Assembly: GCF_000023785.1 (NCBI RefSeq)
Contig: NC_012982.1
Span: forward strand, 1,178,001 to 1,242,000
DNA: 64,000 nucleotides
From: Hirschia baltica ATCC 49814
Lineage (GTDB): Bacteria; Pseudomonadota; Alphaproteobacteria; Caulobacterales; Hyphomonadaceae
Direction of reading: 5' to 3'
Positions within the stretch are counted from its first letter, which is position 1. Each line of letters begins with the position of its first letter. Shown in pieces: positions 18,802 to 28,044 of the stretch. Made by a program: the position numbers and the translations under genes. Under the pieces are notes generated by a model. The model did not search any database. It worked only from the letters and a program-made list of their open reading frames with translations, and was not told where the DNA came from.

Positions 18802-20970
18802 ATGCCACAATTACTCCTTGAACTTTTCTGTGAAGAAATTCCTGCTCGCATGCAAGCAAAGGCGCAAGCAGACCTTGAACGCGCTGTGATGGATAAATTA
18901 TCCGAAGCGGGCTTGATGGCCGAAGGGGTAAAGGCTTTTTCTGGGCCGCGCCGTTTGTGTGTTGTAGCGGAAGGTTTGCCGGTTAAATCTGCGGATGTAC
19001 GCGAAGAACGCAAGGGGCCAAAAGTTGGTGCGCCTGAAAAAGCGATTGCGGGATTTTTGCGCGGTGCGGGATTAGACTCCATCGAGCAAGCAGAAATTCA
19101 AGAAGATAAAAAGAAGGGCCAATTCTATGTCGCGGTGATTAATAAGCCGGGCGTAGAAACAACGCAGATTATTGCGAATATGGTGCCTGAGATTGTGCGC
19201 TCATTCCATTGGCCAAAATCTATGCGCTGGGGCAGCAGAGAAATGCGTTGGGTGCGTCCATTGCAGCGTATCTTGTGTACGTTTGATGGTGAAGTGGTGC
19301 CGTTTGAAATTGATGGCATTGCATCAAGCAATGTCACGCAGGGCCACCGCGTTATGGGCGCAGGTCCGTTTAAGGTGCGCCGGTTTGATGATTATTCCGA
19401 TATTTTGAAGAATAAAGGCCGCGTGATTTACGACCGCGATGAGCGCAAAGACATTATCGCGACAGAAGCCAAAACATTGTGTGATGCGCAGGGCCTAGAG
19501 TTAGTGCCTGATATTGGCCTGCTGGAAGAAGTGGCGGGGCTGGCTGAATTTCCTGTGGTGATTATGGGGGATATGGACCCTAAATTCTTGGCGTTGCCGC
19601 CGGAAGTTATCACCCTGTCTATGCGCGTACACCAAAAGTATTTTGCGGTGCGTGATCCTAAGACGGGCAAGCTTGCGCCTAAATTTATCGTGGTGGCAAA
19701 TCTTGAAGCTGAAGATGGCGGCAAGACGATTGCGGCGGGTAATTCTAAAGTGTTGTCTGCGCGTTTATCTGATGCTGTGTTCTTCTATGAGAATGACAAA
19801 GCGAAAAAATTAGAAGAGCGTTTTGATAGCCTTGGCAATATCGTCTTCCACGAAAAGCTTGGCACTGTAAAAGACAAAGCTGAGCGCGTGGCGGCCCTTG
19901 CAGGTGAGCTTGCGCCGATTGTGGGCGCGAAGAAAGAAGACGCGATTGCGGCGGCAAAACTCGCCAAATGTGACCTTGTCGCTGAGATGGTGTTTGAGTT
20001 CACTGAGCTTGAAGGTGTGATGGGGCGCTATTATGCGATGGAAGAGGGGCAACCTCAACACATCGCTGATACGATCCGCGACCATTATAAGCCTAAAGGC
20101 CCATCTGATGACGTGCCAACAGAGCCAACGGCTGTAGCTGTGGCGCTGGCGGATAAGCTGGATACTTTATGTTCTGGTTTTTGGACCATCAATGAATTGC
20201 CTACAGGATCAAAAGATCCTTATGCATTACGACGGTCTGCCTTGGGTGTTATTCGCTTAGTTTTGGAAAATAATATTCGATTGAAATTGGAGCCATGTTT
20301 TTCAGAATTAGCTGAAATTGGATTTGCACTGTCGCCAGTATCAAAAGCACACTGGACTGAAATGTGGAAGTTGTCACAGGACGTCGAGGCTGATGGGACA
20401 ACTTTCATTGAAGGAACTGGCTTTAAAGATGAAGCGCAGACTTTGGCTCAAAACCTCCTCTCATTCTTTGAAGATCGTTTAAAAGTTTACCTTCGCGATA
20501 AGGGCATTCGCCATGATTTACTGGATGCTGTGTTCTCGTTGGGCGGCGATGATCTTGTTTTGATTGTGAAACGGGTTGAGGCGCTTGGTTCATTCTTGGA
20601 AACTGAGGACGGAAAGAATCTCGTTTCGGGACACAAGCGTGCGACAAATATCCTACAAAAAGAAGAAAAAAAGGATGGTAGCGCTATAACGGGCGAGATT
20701 GACAAAAAACTGTTGTCAGACGCTGCGGAATTGGCTTTGCATGAAGCTTTAAATGTTGCAACTGCGAATGCAGAAGCTGCATTAAAGAAGGAAGACTTCG
20801 AAGGGGCGATGTCGGCATTGAGTTTGCTACGTGGTCCAGTCGATACATTTTTTGACGATGTGATCGTCAATGCAGAAGATAATAAAGTGCGGGAAAACCG
20901 CCTAAAATTGTTAGCAAGAATCCGGGATGTAACTAGCCAAGTCGCGGATTTCTCAAAAATAGAAGGCTAG
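18802..20970 (+). CDS. glyS: glycyl-tRNA synthetase beta subunit
   Basis: 722 residues, slightly longer than the ~690 of E. coli GlyS. It opens with the family's LLLELFCEEIPARMQ and shows VHQKYFAVRD, AVFFYENDKAKKLEERF, AALADK-like VALADKLDTLCSGF and SKDPYALRRSALGVIRL, the HD-like core motifs, and ends in the anticodon-binding region (DTFFDDVIVNAEDNKVRENR). It binds tRNA-Gly and completes the enzyme with GlyQ. ppdK follows 23 bases later, so the three are probably cotranscribed. Confidence 0.97.
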   Translation: MPQLLLELFCEEIPARMQAKAQADLERAVMDKLSEAGLMAEGVKAFSGPRRLCVVAEGLPVKSADVREERKGPKVGAPEKAIAGFLRGAGLDSIEQAEIQEDKKKGQFYVAVINKPGVETTQIIANMVPEIVRSFHWPKSMRWGSREMRWVRPLQRILCTFDGEVVPFEIDGIASSNVTQGHRVMGAGPFKVRRFDDYSDILKNKGRVIYDRDERKDIIATEAKTLCDAQGLELVPDIGLLEEVAGLAEFPVVIMGDMDPKFLALPPEVITLSMRVHQKYFAVRDPKTGKLAPKFIVVANLEAEDGGKTIAAGNSKVLSARLSDAVFFYENDKAKKLEERFDSLGNIVFHEKLGTVKDKAERVAALAGELAPIVGAKKEDAIAAAKLAKCDLVAEMVFEFTELEGVMGRYYAMEEGQPQHIADTIRDHYKPKGPSDDVPTEPTAVAVALADKLDTLCSGFWTINELPTGSKDPYALRRSALGVIRLVLENNIRLKLEPCFSELAEIGFALSPVSKAHWTEMWKLSQDVEADGTTFIEGTGFKDEAQTLAQNLLSFFEDRLKVYLRDKGIRHDLLDAVFSLGGDDLVLIVKRVEALGSFLETEDGKNLVSGHKRATNILQKEEKKDGSAITGEIDKKLLSDAAELALHEALNVATANAEAALKKEDFEGAMSALSLLRGPVDTFFDDVIVNAEDNKVRENRLKLLARIRDVTSQVADFSKIEG

Positions 20971-20993
20971 GGACAAGTTACGGGACAACAATA

Positions 20994-23681
20994 ATGGCCA
21001 ACACAAAATGGGTCTATGATTTCGGCGGCGGCGCGTCAGATGGCGATGCGTCTATGAAAAACCTACTTGGTGGAAAGGGAGCAAACCTTGCTGAAATGGC
21101 AAGTCTAGGGCTACCAGTTCCTCCAGGATTTACGATCACGACAGCCGTTTGTACTGCATTTTATGATTTGGGCCGCAAATATCCAGAAGAGCTAGATGCA
21201 CAGTTTGAAGCAAGCCTGAAAACGCTTGAAGCGAAAACTGACAAAGAGTTTGGATCTGCGACAAACCCATTATTAGTGTCTGTGCGTTCTGGTGCGCGCG
21301 CCTCCATGCCGGGTATGATGGATACTGTCCTCAATCTTGGTCTCAATGATACAACAGTTGAAGGTCTTGCAAGCTTATCTGGTGATAAGCGCTTTGCTTA
21401 TGACAGCTATCGTCGTTTCATTCAGATGTATTCCAATGTTGTGTTGAACATCACTCATGATGTGTTTGAAGACATTCTTGAAGACTATAAAGACCTTCAA
21501 GGTTATGAGCTGGACACAGACATGCAGGCTGAAGACTGGCAGGATGTGATTGGCAAATATAAGTCTGCTGTTTTAAGCAATAATGGCGGCAAACCTTTCC
21601 CTGAAGATCCTAAAGATCAGCTATGGGGCGCAATTGGTGCTGTGTTTGGATCATGGATGAATGATCGCGCGATCTTCTACCGCAAGCACAATGATATTCC
21701 AGCTTCTTGGGGAACTGCTGTTAATGTGCAGTCCATGGTGTTTGGAAATATGGGTGATACTTCTGCGACGGGTGTGGCGTTTACACGTGACCCGGGCACA
21801 GGACAAAACTTATTCTATGGTGAATACCTTATCAATGCACAAGGTGAAGATGTTGTGGCGGGTATTCGTACACCGGCTCCGATTTCAAAAGCACGTGCCG
21901 CTGAAATGGGTTCTGATGATGAACCATTAGAAGTGACAATGCCCGATGTTTATCAGCAATTGACTGATGTCGCATCTAAGCTTGAAAACCATTATCGCGA
22001 CATGCAGGACATTGAGTTTACTGTTGAGCAGGGCAAGCTTTACATGCTGCAAACTCGCAATGGGAAACGCACAGCACAAGCTGCTTTGGCGATGGCTGTT
22101 GAAATGTGTAAAGAAGGTCTGATCACTGAGGATGAAGCAGTGCTTCGTCTCGCTCCGGCTCAGCTTGACCAATTATTGCACCCAATGATTGACCAAGACG
22201 CCAAAGCGGCAGCAACGGCTGAAGGGCGCGTGTTTGTGAAAGGTCTGCCTGCATCTCCGGGGGCGGCTATTGGTAAAATCGTGTTTGATTCCGATGAAGC
22301 GGCGGATGCGGCTGCTAAGGGTGAAGACGTGATTCTTATCCGTATCGAAACAAGCCCAGAAGATATTCACGGTATGCACGCGTCTAAAGCGATTGTGACC
22401 GCACGCGGCGGGATGACATCTCACGCGGCTGTTGTGGCGCGCGGCATGGGGCGTCCATGTGTGTGTGGTGCTGGTTCATTGCGCATCAATAAAGAGCTTG
22501 GCGAAGTGTCTGTTGCAGGTGACACGCTTAAACGCGGTGACATCGTAACGGTGGATGGTGCGACAGGTGAAGTGTTTAAAGGCCGCGTTGCGATGATTGA
22601 ACCAGATCTTTCTGGTGATTTTGCGCACATTATGGAATGGGCAGATAATGCGCGGACATTATCTGTGCGCACAAACGCTGAAACGCCAGCTGATGTTGAA
22701 GTGGCTAAAAACTTTGGCGCGGAAGGTATTGGTCTTTGTCGCACCGAGCACATGTTCTTTGATGCTGACCGTATCCCAGTTGTACGCGCCATGATTTTGG
22801 CAAGCAATGAGAAGGGCCGTAAAGAAGCACTTGAAAAATTGCTTCCAATGCAGCGCTCCGACTTTGAGGCTATTTTCCGCATTATGGGCGATAAGCCTTG
22901 CAATATTCGTTTGCTTGACCCGCCATTGCACGAATTCATGCCGCACTCTGATGAAGAAATGGCAGAAGTGGCAAAAGGCTCGGGTGTATCTATTGAGATG
23001 CTGACACATCGCGCGTCTGAATTGCACGAGAGCAACCCAATGCTTGGCCACCGTGGATGTCGTTTGGGTGTAACTTACCCGGAAATCTATGAGATGCAGG
23101 CACGCGCTATATTTGAAGCTGCTGTGAATGTTGCAAAAGAAACAGGTATTGCGCCTGTGCCTGAAGTGATGATTCCACTTGTGGCAACAAAAGCAGAAGT
23201 GGCGCTGATGAAAGCGCGCATTGTGAAAATGGCTGAGGCGGTCTTGCCTAAATCAGCCATCAAGATTGATTATCTTGTCGGTACAATGATTGAGCTTCCA
23301 CGTGCTGCATTGCGTGCTGCAGATATTGCAGAAGAGGCTGAGTTCTTCTCGTTTGGAACGAATGATTTGACGCAAACAACATTGGGTATTTCCCGTGATG
23401 ATGCTGCGCGTTTCCTTGGTGACTATGAGAAGCAAGGCATTTATGAAAAAGACCCATTCGTAACACTTGATATTGAAGGTGTTGGGGAATTGGTGAAACT
23501 TGGTGCTGAGCGTGGTCGTTCCGTGAAGCCTGATTTGAAAATCGGGATTTGTGGTGAGCATGGCGGTGACCCAGCTTCTATCGCGTTTTGTCACGGCCTT
23601 GGCATGACTTATGTGTCTTGTTCGCCTTACCGTGTTCCTGTGGCACGTTTAGCGGCGGCACATGCGGCTTTGACTGCGTAA
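20994..23681 (+). CDS. ppdK: pyruvate, phosphate dikinase
   Basis: 895 residues; interconverts pyruvate, ATP and phosphate with phosphoenolpyruvate, AMP and pyrophosphate, linking glycolysis and gluconeogenesis. Domains in order: ATP-grasp N-terminal domain (LLGGKGANLAEMASLGLPVP; RSGARASMPGMMDTVLNLGL), swivelling phosphohistidine domain (TARGGMTSHAAVVARGMGRP, about residue 475), and the C-terminal TIM-barrel (EGIGLCRTEHMFF; FFSFGTNDLTQTTLG; GICGEHGGDPASIAF with the catalytic Cys). Length is as expected. A strong terminator follows. The position behind glyQS recurs in alphaproteobacteria, from memory. Confidence 0.98.
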   Translation: MANTKWVYDFGGGASDGDASMKNLLGGKGANLAEMASLGLPVPPGFTITTAVCTAFYDLGRKYPEELDAQFEASLKTLEAKTDKEFGSATNPLLVSVRSGARASMPGMMDTVLNLGLNDTTVEGLASLSGDKRFAYDSYRRFIQMYSNVVLNITHDVFEDILEDYKDLQGYELDTDMQAEDWQDVIGKYKSAVLSNNGGKPFPEDPKDQLWGAIGAVFGSWMNDRAIFYRKHNDIPASWGTAVNVQSMVFGNMGDTSATGVAFTRDPGTGQNLFYGEYLINAQGEDVVAGIRTPAPISKARAAEMGSDDEPLEVTMPDVYQQLTDVASKLENHYRDMQDIEFTVEQGKLYMLQTRNGKRTAQAALAMAVEMCKEGLITEDEAVLRLAPAQLDQLLHPMIDQDAKAAATAEGRVFVKGLPASPGAAIGKIVFDSDEAADAAAKGEDVILIRIETSPEDIHGMHASKAIVTARGGMTSHAAVVARGMGRPCVCGAGSLRINKELGEVSVAGDTLKRGDIVTVDGATGEVFKGRVAMIEPDLSGDFAHIMEWADNARTLSVRTNAETPADVEVAKNFGAEGIGLCRTEHMFFDADRIPVVRAMILASNEKGRKEALEKLLPMQRSDFEAIFRIMGDKPCNIRLLDPPLHEFMPHSDEEMAEVAKGSGVSIEMLTHRASELHESNPMLGHRGCRLGVTYPEIYEMQARAIFEAAVNVAKETGIAPVPEVMIPLVATKAEVALMKARIVKMAEAVLPKSAIKIDYLVGTMIELPRAALRAADIAEEAEFFSFGTNDLTQTTLGISRDDAARFLGDYEKQGIYEKDPFVTLDIEGVGELVKLGAERGRSVKPDLKIGICGEHGGDPASIAFCHGLGMTYVSCSPYRVPVARLAAAHAALTA

Positions 23682-23707
23682 ACGAATCAAATAATTGAAA
23701 ATTGAAG

Positions 23708-23738
23708 AAGGGCTGGTTGAAGAATCAGCCCTTTTTTA
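23708..23738 (+). terminator. rho-independent terminator of the glyQS-ppdK run
   Basis: AAGGGCTGGTT (23708-23718) pairs with AATCAGCCCTT (23723-23733), with one G-T pair and a GAAG loop, followed by T-richness to 23737. It lies about 25 bases after the ppdK stop. Confidence 0.9.
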
Positions 23739-24085
23739 TGGGTAGCTGGCATGCTGATATGCATATCTTCACCATGAATAATGATAAAAAAAAGTTTTTA
23801 TCGTTAACGAATTCTTTCATAGAAAATAAACTTTTAGCCTGATTTTAACTTGGCTAGCATTGGATCGGCATTAAAATTCATCCGCCTGCAAACATTACCA
23901 TTTCATTGCAAAGTGTTAATGAAGTGGCGTTTGGGGTTGCCAAATCCCTAAAAAATCACATATCTAGCCATAATTAGGCCGTTAACACCTTGTTAATCTG
24001 TGCTCGTGACGTCGTTGCATTGCGTTCAGCAGCGGGAAGATAAATTGTAAACTTGCTTAGGGGCGATTGTCCGGGGGGGACGATC
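23739..24085. other. AT-rich intergenic region upstream of the cell-wall hydrolase
   Basis: About 350 bases without a gene. The left part is A/T-rich. Its notable content is the CtrA-type box at 23982-23996 and a G7 run just before the possible starts of the hydrolase gene. Isolated GTTAA words also occur near 23813 and 23915 but do not form full boxes. Confidence 0.5.
23982..23996 (+). promoter_or_regulatory. CtrA-type binding box
   Basis: TTAA (23982-23985), seven bases, TTAA (23993-23996): the full TTAA-N7-TTAA consensus of the alphaproteobacterial cell-cycle regulator CtrA. It lies about 100 bases before the hydrolase start, a position where a regulator can contact a promoter. Assignment rests on the consensus alone. 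Confidence 0.6.
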
Positions 24086-24097
24086 TTGTTAACTTTT

Positions 24098-25051
24098 ATG
24101 AAATCGACTCGTTATATACTCGATAGTTCGTTGGCGTTCCTTGCGGGCGCGTTGAACCGGTTAGTGATGATGTCGGCTGAAGAAAAACGGCAAATGCAAC
24201 AACGTGCAGTAGGGGTCGCTTGTGCGGCCGCGGCTGCTGCATATGGTGCGCCTCAAATTACTGCTCACGTTAGTGTTCAAAAGACAGAAGAAGTTTTTCT
24301 GGGACAAGCGAATGAGCTGGCACAGCTTATCAATACATCTGCAGACGGTCAGATTGATATTGAAGGCATAGACATCTCCAAGCCTTGGCGTCAGCAAGTT
24401 GCATATGCATCTGACAGTGAGATTGTTCCGGGTTCTTTGACGAAGGCGTCTTTTGACGTTGAAAAAATTGATCCTGTTGTCGATGTGATTGCGAATTTCT
24501 CTCCGCGTAAGCAGATTGAGGAAGTTAGAGAGCAGCGCCTTGAACACTTATGTTTGGCTGAAGCGATTTATTATGAAGCACGTAGTGAAGAATTAGGCGG
24601 ACAATTAGCTGTTGCCGAAGTCGTAGAGAACCGCGTCGCTTCAGATCGATACCCTGACACAGTTTGTGATGTGGTTTATCAGGGACATACACGTGTGACT
24701 GGTTGTCAGTTCTCTTTCACTTGTGATGGTTCATTGCGTCGTAAACCTCGCGGTGAAGCATGGGATCGTTCGATCGAGGTTGCAGCATTTGTTATGATGG
24801 GTCTTAGCGACAAGACTATGACGGGCAATGCCACACATTATCACACAGATTATGTGACACCTTATTGGCGTTCTAGCCTTATACACACAGAAACAATTGG
24901 TACTCACATCTTCTATCGCATTCCAGAGGCTGAAGAGTGGAGAACAGTCCGCACACAACAAGCCAAAGCGAATGGCCTGCGTGGTATCCAAAAAGTGTCA
25001 AACGTTGTGACGTCTGATGATTTGAACAAAGCTGCTGAAAAAGCGCTGTAA
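24098..25051 (+). CDS. cell-wall hydrolase, SleB-type (Hydrolase_2)
   Basis: 317 residues from ATG 24098. A TTG at 24086, six bases after a G-rich ribosome-site-like run, is an equally good start and would add four residues. A membrane segment or signal (about residues 30-50, VGVACAAAAAAYGAP) is followed by a linker and the SleB catalytic domain: CLAEAIYYEARSEELGGQLA with the general-acid Glu, then VAEVVENRVASDRYPDTVCD, GCQFSFTCDG, and THYHTDYVTPYW. This family cuts peptidoglycan; in non-sporeformers it serves wall remodelling. The upstream CtrA-type box suggests cell-cycle control. It is a single gene closed by the terminator at 25073. Confidence 0.92.
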   Translation: MKSTRYILDSSLAFLAGALNRLVMMSAEEKRQMQQRAVGVACAAAAAAYGAPQITAHVSVQKTEEVFLGQANELAQLINTSADGQIDIEGIDISKPWRQQVAYASDSEIVPGSLTKASFDVEKIDPVVDVIANFSPRKQIEEVREQRLEHLCLAEAIYYEARSEELGGQLAVAEVVENRVASDRYPDTVCDVVYQGHTRVTGCQFSFTCDGSLRRKPRGEAWDRSIEVAAFVMMGLSDKTMTGNATHYHTDYVTPYWRSSLIHTETIGTHIFYRIPEAEEWRTVRTQQAKANGLRGIQKVSNVVTSDDLNKAAEKAL

Positions 25052-25072
25052 GTTTTATAAAATTGAATACAC

Positions 25073-25110
25073 AAAAAAGCCGCTCAGATTTGCATTCGAG
25101 CGGCTTTTTT
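25073..25110. terminator. bidirectional terminator
   Basis: AAAAAAGCCGCTC (25073-25085) pairs perfectly with GAGCGGCTTTTTT (25098-25110), a 13-bp stem with T-runs on both strands. It separates the convergent hydrolase and methyltransferase-like genes. Confidence 0.93.
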
Positions 25111-25117
25111 CCATTTT

Positions 25118-25843
25118 TTACAGCTTTAGGCCCGGTATGACCATCGCGACTTGTTTGCGGTATTTCTGATACTGTTCTCCAAATATGCGGAGTAAGTCTC
25201 GTTCTTCAAACTGAATACCTATAAAAATATATAATGTCATTCCCGATGCAAAGAGCAGATGACCAGCCGTCATAGTTGGCGTTGCCCAAAAAGCAATAAG
25301 GAAACCTGTATAGATTGGGTGACGTACTAGATTGTAGAAAAAAGGTGTACGAAAAGTGGGAGGAGCAGCTGTCGTCCTTGTCCAATTTTGCCAAATTTGA
25401 CGAAGCCCAAATAATTCAAAGTGATTTATCATGAAGGTCGAGCATAATACGGTGGCCCAGCCTATCCAAAAAAGTGATTGAAGGATTATGATGATTGCAG
25501 GATTTGTGATTTGCCAGACCAAACCGTCAATTGGCCGCCACTGAAAATATAATAACACAAGAACAAGATTAGTAAGAAGCACATATGTTGAGCGTTCAAT
25601 CGACGCGGGAACTAATTTGGCAAGCCAACGTTTGAAAGTGGGGCGAGCCATCGCGCTATGCTGAATCGAAAATAGAAAAAGTAGAATTACATTTATTGTA
25701 AATGCGATTCCAATCGGCGAATTAGGCCCTTTATTGAGTGTATTGCCATCACCATAATCGCCGACAAACGCAATCAGATACAAAAAAACCAATAAAAAGG
25801 CCGTGTAACAAATTGTTCCATAGATAAGCACTAGTGCTCTCAT
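25118..25843 (-). CDS. membrane methyltransferase, methanethiol S-methyltransferase (MddA)-like
   Basis: 241 residues with five or six membrane segments. The C-terminal half carries the isoprenylcysteine-methyltransferase-like signature VRHPIYTGFLIAFWATPTM, GHLLFASGMTLYIFIGI and FEERDLLRIFGEQYQKYR, in the form typical of MddA, which methylates methanethiol to dimethyl sulfide using S-adenosylmethionine. The preceding HFELFGLRQIW and the LLFLFSIQHSAMARP loop also fit that group. The MddA call rests on resemblance to the subfamily; related proteins with other substrates (NnrU or isoprenyl types) remain possible. Its start overlaps the divergent regulator-hydrolase open frame by ten bases. Confidence 0.72.
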   Translation of the reverse strand: MRALVLIYGTICYTAFLLVFLYLIAFVGDYGDGNTLNKGPNSPIGIAFTINVILLFLFSIQHSAMARPTFKRWLAKLVPASIERSTYVLLTNLVLVLLYFQWRPIDGLVWQITNPAIIIILQSLFWIGWATVLCSTFMINHFELFGLRQIWQNWTRTTAAPPTFRTPFFYNLVRHPIYTGFLIAFWATPTMTAGHLLFASGMTLYIFIGIQFEERDLLRIFGEQYQKYRKQVAMVIPGLKL

Positions 25844-27117
25844 CTTTCTTCTCCCATTATAAATGCGTCGATTTTATCCTTGGGGGACAAGACGACATTT
25901 GTCTTGAAAGAAAGCTGAAATTGGAGCCATCAAAGCAAAATACGCGTGTTTTCAAGTTTGGAGAATTCGTTCTAGATCGCGATCTGGGGACCATTACATT
26001 TGAAGGTGATGATCTAAAATTGCGCCCTAAAGCGTATGAATTTTTATCACTATTAGTCGAGGGACGTGGAAGACTATTTTCAAAAGAAGAGCTTTTGGAA
26101 ACTCTGTGGCCACATGTTTTTGCAACCGAAGAATCCCTTGCCAGAGTCGTGTCTACCTGCCGATGTGCTCTGGGTGATGAAGAGAAAACAATTATTGTGA
26201 CAATCCCAAAGCGAGGGTATCGGATAGGATTGCCGGTATTTACAGATAAAGATGATGTGGCTGAGCGACAACTCTCTGAGGTTAAATATGCGCAGAGCGG
26301 TGATATTTCGATTGCTTATCAAACGTCGGGATTGGGTCCTTCTGATTTAATATACATTCCAGCATGGGTCACTCATCTTGAATATGGCTGGGAACCGAGT
26401 CGACTGAGTGCCTTCTACGATCAACTTTCGGCTTTTTCGAGATTAATCCTGTTTGATAAACGTGGCACAGGATTGTCAGACAGAAGTTTTGGTCTGCCAA
26501 ATCTCGACGAACGTATTGATGATGTACGTGCTGTCATTGCAGCGACGGGGTCTGAAAAAATAAGCATTCTTGCGACTTGTGAAGGTTCAGCGCTTGGGAT
26601 TGCGTTTGCAGCGATGTTTCCAGAGAAGGTTGATTGTTTGATATTGGATGGAGCATTTGCCAAACGCGAATGGTCGAAAGATTATCCTTGGGCACCCAAT
26701 AAGGTAGAACGTCAAACCTTTTATGATGAAATAAAAACCAATTGGGGCGGTCCTATTGGTGTTGAAAGTATTGCGCCGAGTCTCGCCAGCGATCAGGACT
26801 TTTGTCGATGGTGGGCTACATATCAGAGACGCAGTGCCAGCCCCGCAGCTGCAATGTCCCTTGCGGAAACCAACACAATTATTGATGTTAGAGAATATTT
26901 ACCGCTCATTCGAGTTCCGACACTGGTTATGCATCGAGTTGATGATACGGAAGTCTATGTGGAGGAAGGACGTTACATCGCTTCGCAAATCTCAAATTCA
27001 CGTTTGATAGAGATGCCTGGCGGTGATCATGCAATCTTTGCCGAACAGAGAGATTTGATTGTGGAGGAGATCCATAAATTTATGATTACTCTTGGGCTTG
27101 CTGGCAATTTAAGTTGA
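25834..27117 (+). CDS. winged-helix regulator fused to alpha/beta hydrolase with Cys at the nucleophile position
   Basis: 427 residues as opened at 25834; a TTG at 25921 (residue 30) is another possible start and would avoid the overlap with the divergent gene. Residues 38-135 are an OmpR/CadC-type winged helix (FKFGEFVLDRDLGTITFEG, LRPKAYEFLSLLVEGRGRLF, LARVVSTCRCALGD, TIPKRGYRI). Residues 150-420 are an alpha/beta hydrolase of the kind often fused to nucleotide cyclases (SGDISIAYQTSG, LILFDKRGTGLSDRS, LIRVPTLVMHRVDDTEV, PGGDHAIF). The elbow that is usually GxSxG reads ATCEGS, so Cys249 replaces Ser, with Asp370/371 and His399 completing a triad. Soluble; presumably a DNA-binding sensor of a small ester, lactone or thioester, by inference. 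Confidence 0.85.
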   Translation: MLSSFFSHYKCVDFILGGQDDICLERKLKLEPSKQNTRVFKFGEFVLDRDLGTITFEGDDLKLRPKAYEFLSLLVEGRGRLFSKEELLETLWPHVFATEESLARVVSTCRCALGDEEKTIIVTIPKRGYRIGLPVFTDKDDVAERQLSEVKYAQSGDISIAYQTSGLGPSDLIYIPAWVTHLEYGWEPSRLSAFYDQLSAFSRLILFDKRGTGLSDRSFGLPNLDERIDDVRAVIAATGSEKISILATCEGSALGIAFAAMFPEKVDCLILDGAFAKREWSKDYPWAPNKVERQTFYDEIKTNWGGPIGVESIAPSLASDQDFCRWWATYQRRSASPAAAMSLAETNTIIDVREYLPLIRVPTLVMHRVDDTEVYVEEGRYIASQISNSRLIEMPGGDHAIFAEQRDLIVEEIHKFMITLGLAGNLS

Positions 27118-27136
27118 TGATGTTGAAATCAGAGCT

Positions 27137-27997
27137 CTAGTCACCATAATCTAACCCAACATCGAGATTTACAGCTGAGTGGGTAAGTGCGCCGACTGAG
27201 ATAAAGTCTACGCCGCTTTCAGCGATAGCTTTCACAGTAGATAGGTTTACACCGCCTGAGGCCTCTGCTTTGCACGTGCCGTTTATCATGGCGACAGCTT
27301 CGCGCAGCATATCGGGTTTCATATTGTCGAGTAGGACAGCTGTTGGTGTAAAAGGGATGGCTTCTTTAAGCTGTTCAAGTGTGTCCACCTCTATTTCGAT
27401 AGAGCATAGATGACCAACGGAGGCTTTGGCGCGTTCCAATACGGCTTTAATGCTACCTGCAGCTGCGATGTGGTTGTCTTTGATCAAAATGGCATCATCC
27501 AAGCCTAAACGGTGGTTTACGCCGCCTCCGAGCCTTACAGCGCGTTTTTCAAGGGCGCGAAAACCGGGGGTGGTCTTGCGAGTACATACAATGCGGGCAT
27601 TAGTGTGTTTGACTTCATCGACAAATTTGCTTGTCAGCGTCGAAATGCCAGATAGAGGGCCGATGAAATTTAATATCATGCGCTCTGCTGTTAGGATGGA
27701 TCGGGCAAAGCCTTTTAGTCGAATAAGTTCTGCGCCTTTTTCAAATGGTTTGCCTTCTTCGTGTACCACTTCCCATTCTAGATCGGGGTCGACAATACGT
27801 GCTGCTAGTCTTGCTGCGTCATAGCCTGCTGCAATGCCAGGTTCGCGTGCGTTTACTGTGGCGATCATTCGCGTATCGGCTGGTATTGTGACATCAGTTG
27901 TGATGTCGCCTGCGCGGCCAAGGTCTTCGCTGAGCGCCAAACGGACAAGAGGTTCGATTATAACATCAGGAAGCGGTGGGATAGGCAGAATGTTCAT
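27137..27997 (-). CDS. nadC: quinolinate phosphoribosyltransferase (carboxylating)
   Basis: 286 residues from ATG 27997 (the frame is open further upstream to 28042 but the family begins near here). Converts quinolinate and PRPP to nicotinate mononucleotide, third step of NAD synthesis from aspartate. Motifs: LALSEDLGRAGDITTDVTIP, ERMILNFIGPLSGISTLTSK, CTRKTTPGFRALEKRAVRLG, HRLGLDDAILIKDNHIAAAG, and the C-terminal EASGGVNLSTVKAIAESGVD-type barrel strands. Last gene of nadA-hypothetical-nadB-nadC on the minus strand. Confidence 0.97.
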   Translation of the reverse strand: MNILPIPPLPDVIIEPLVRLALSEDLGRAGDITTDVTIPADTRMIATVNAREPGIAAGYDAARLAARIVDPDLEWEVVHEEGKPFEKGAELIRLKGFARSILTAERMILNFIGPLSGISTLTSKFVDEVKHTNARIVCTRKTTPGFRALEKRAVRLGGGVNHRLGLDDAILIKDNHIAAAGSIKAVLERAKASVGHLCSIEIEVDTLEQLKEAIPFTPTAVLLDNMKPDMLREAVAMINGTCKAEASGGVNLSTVKAIAESGVDFISVGALTHSAVNLDVGLDYGD

Positions 27998-28044
27998 ATA
28001 AAAAATCTCTTTGTGTGCGGCATTCATTTGTAGCACGGCCAAGC

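Noticed and set aside
22421-23035. 204-codon minus-strand open frame
   Set aside because: Antisense to ppdK; Ser-rich shadow with no start signal.
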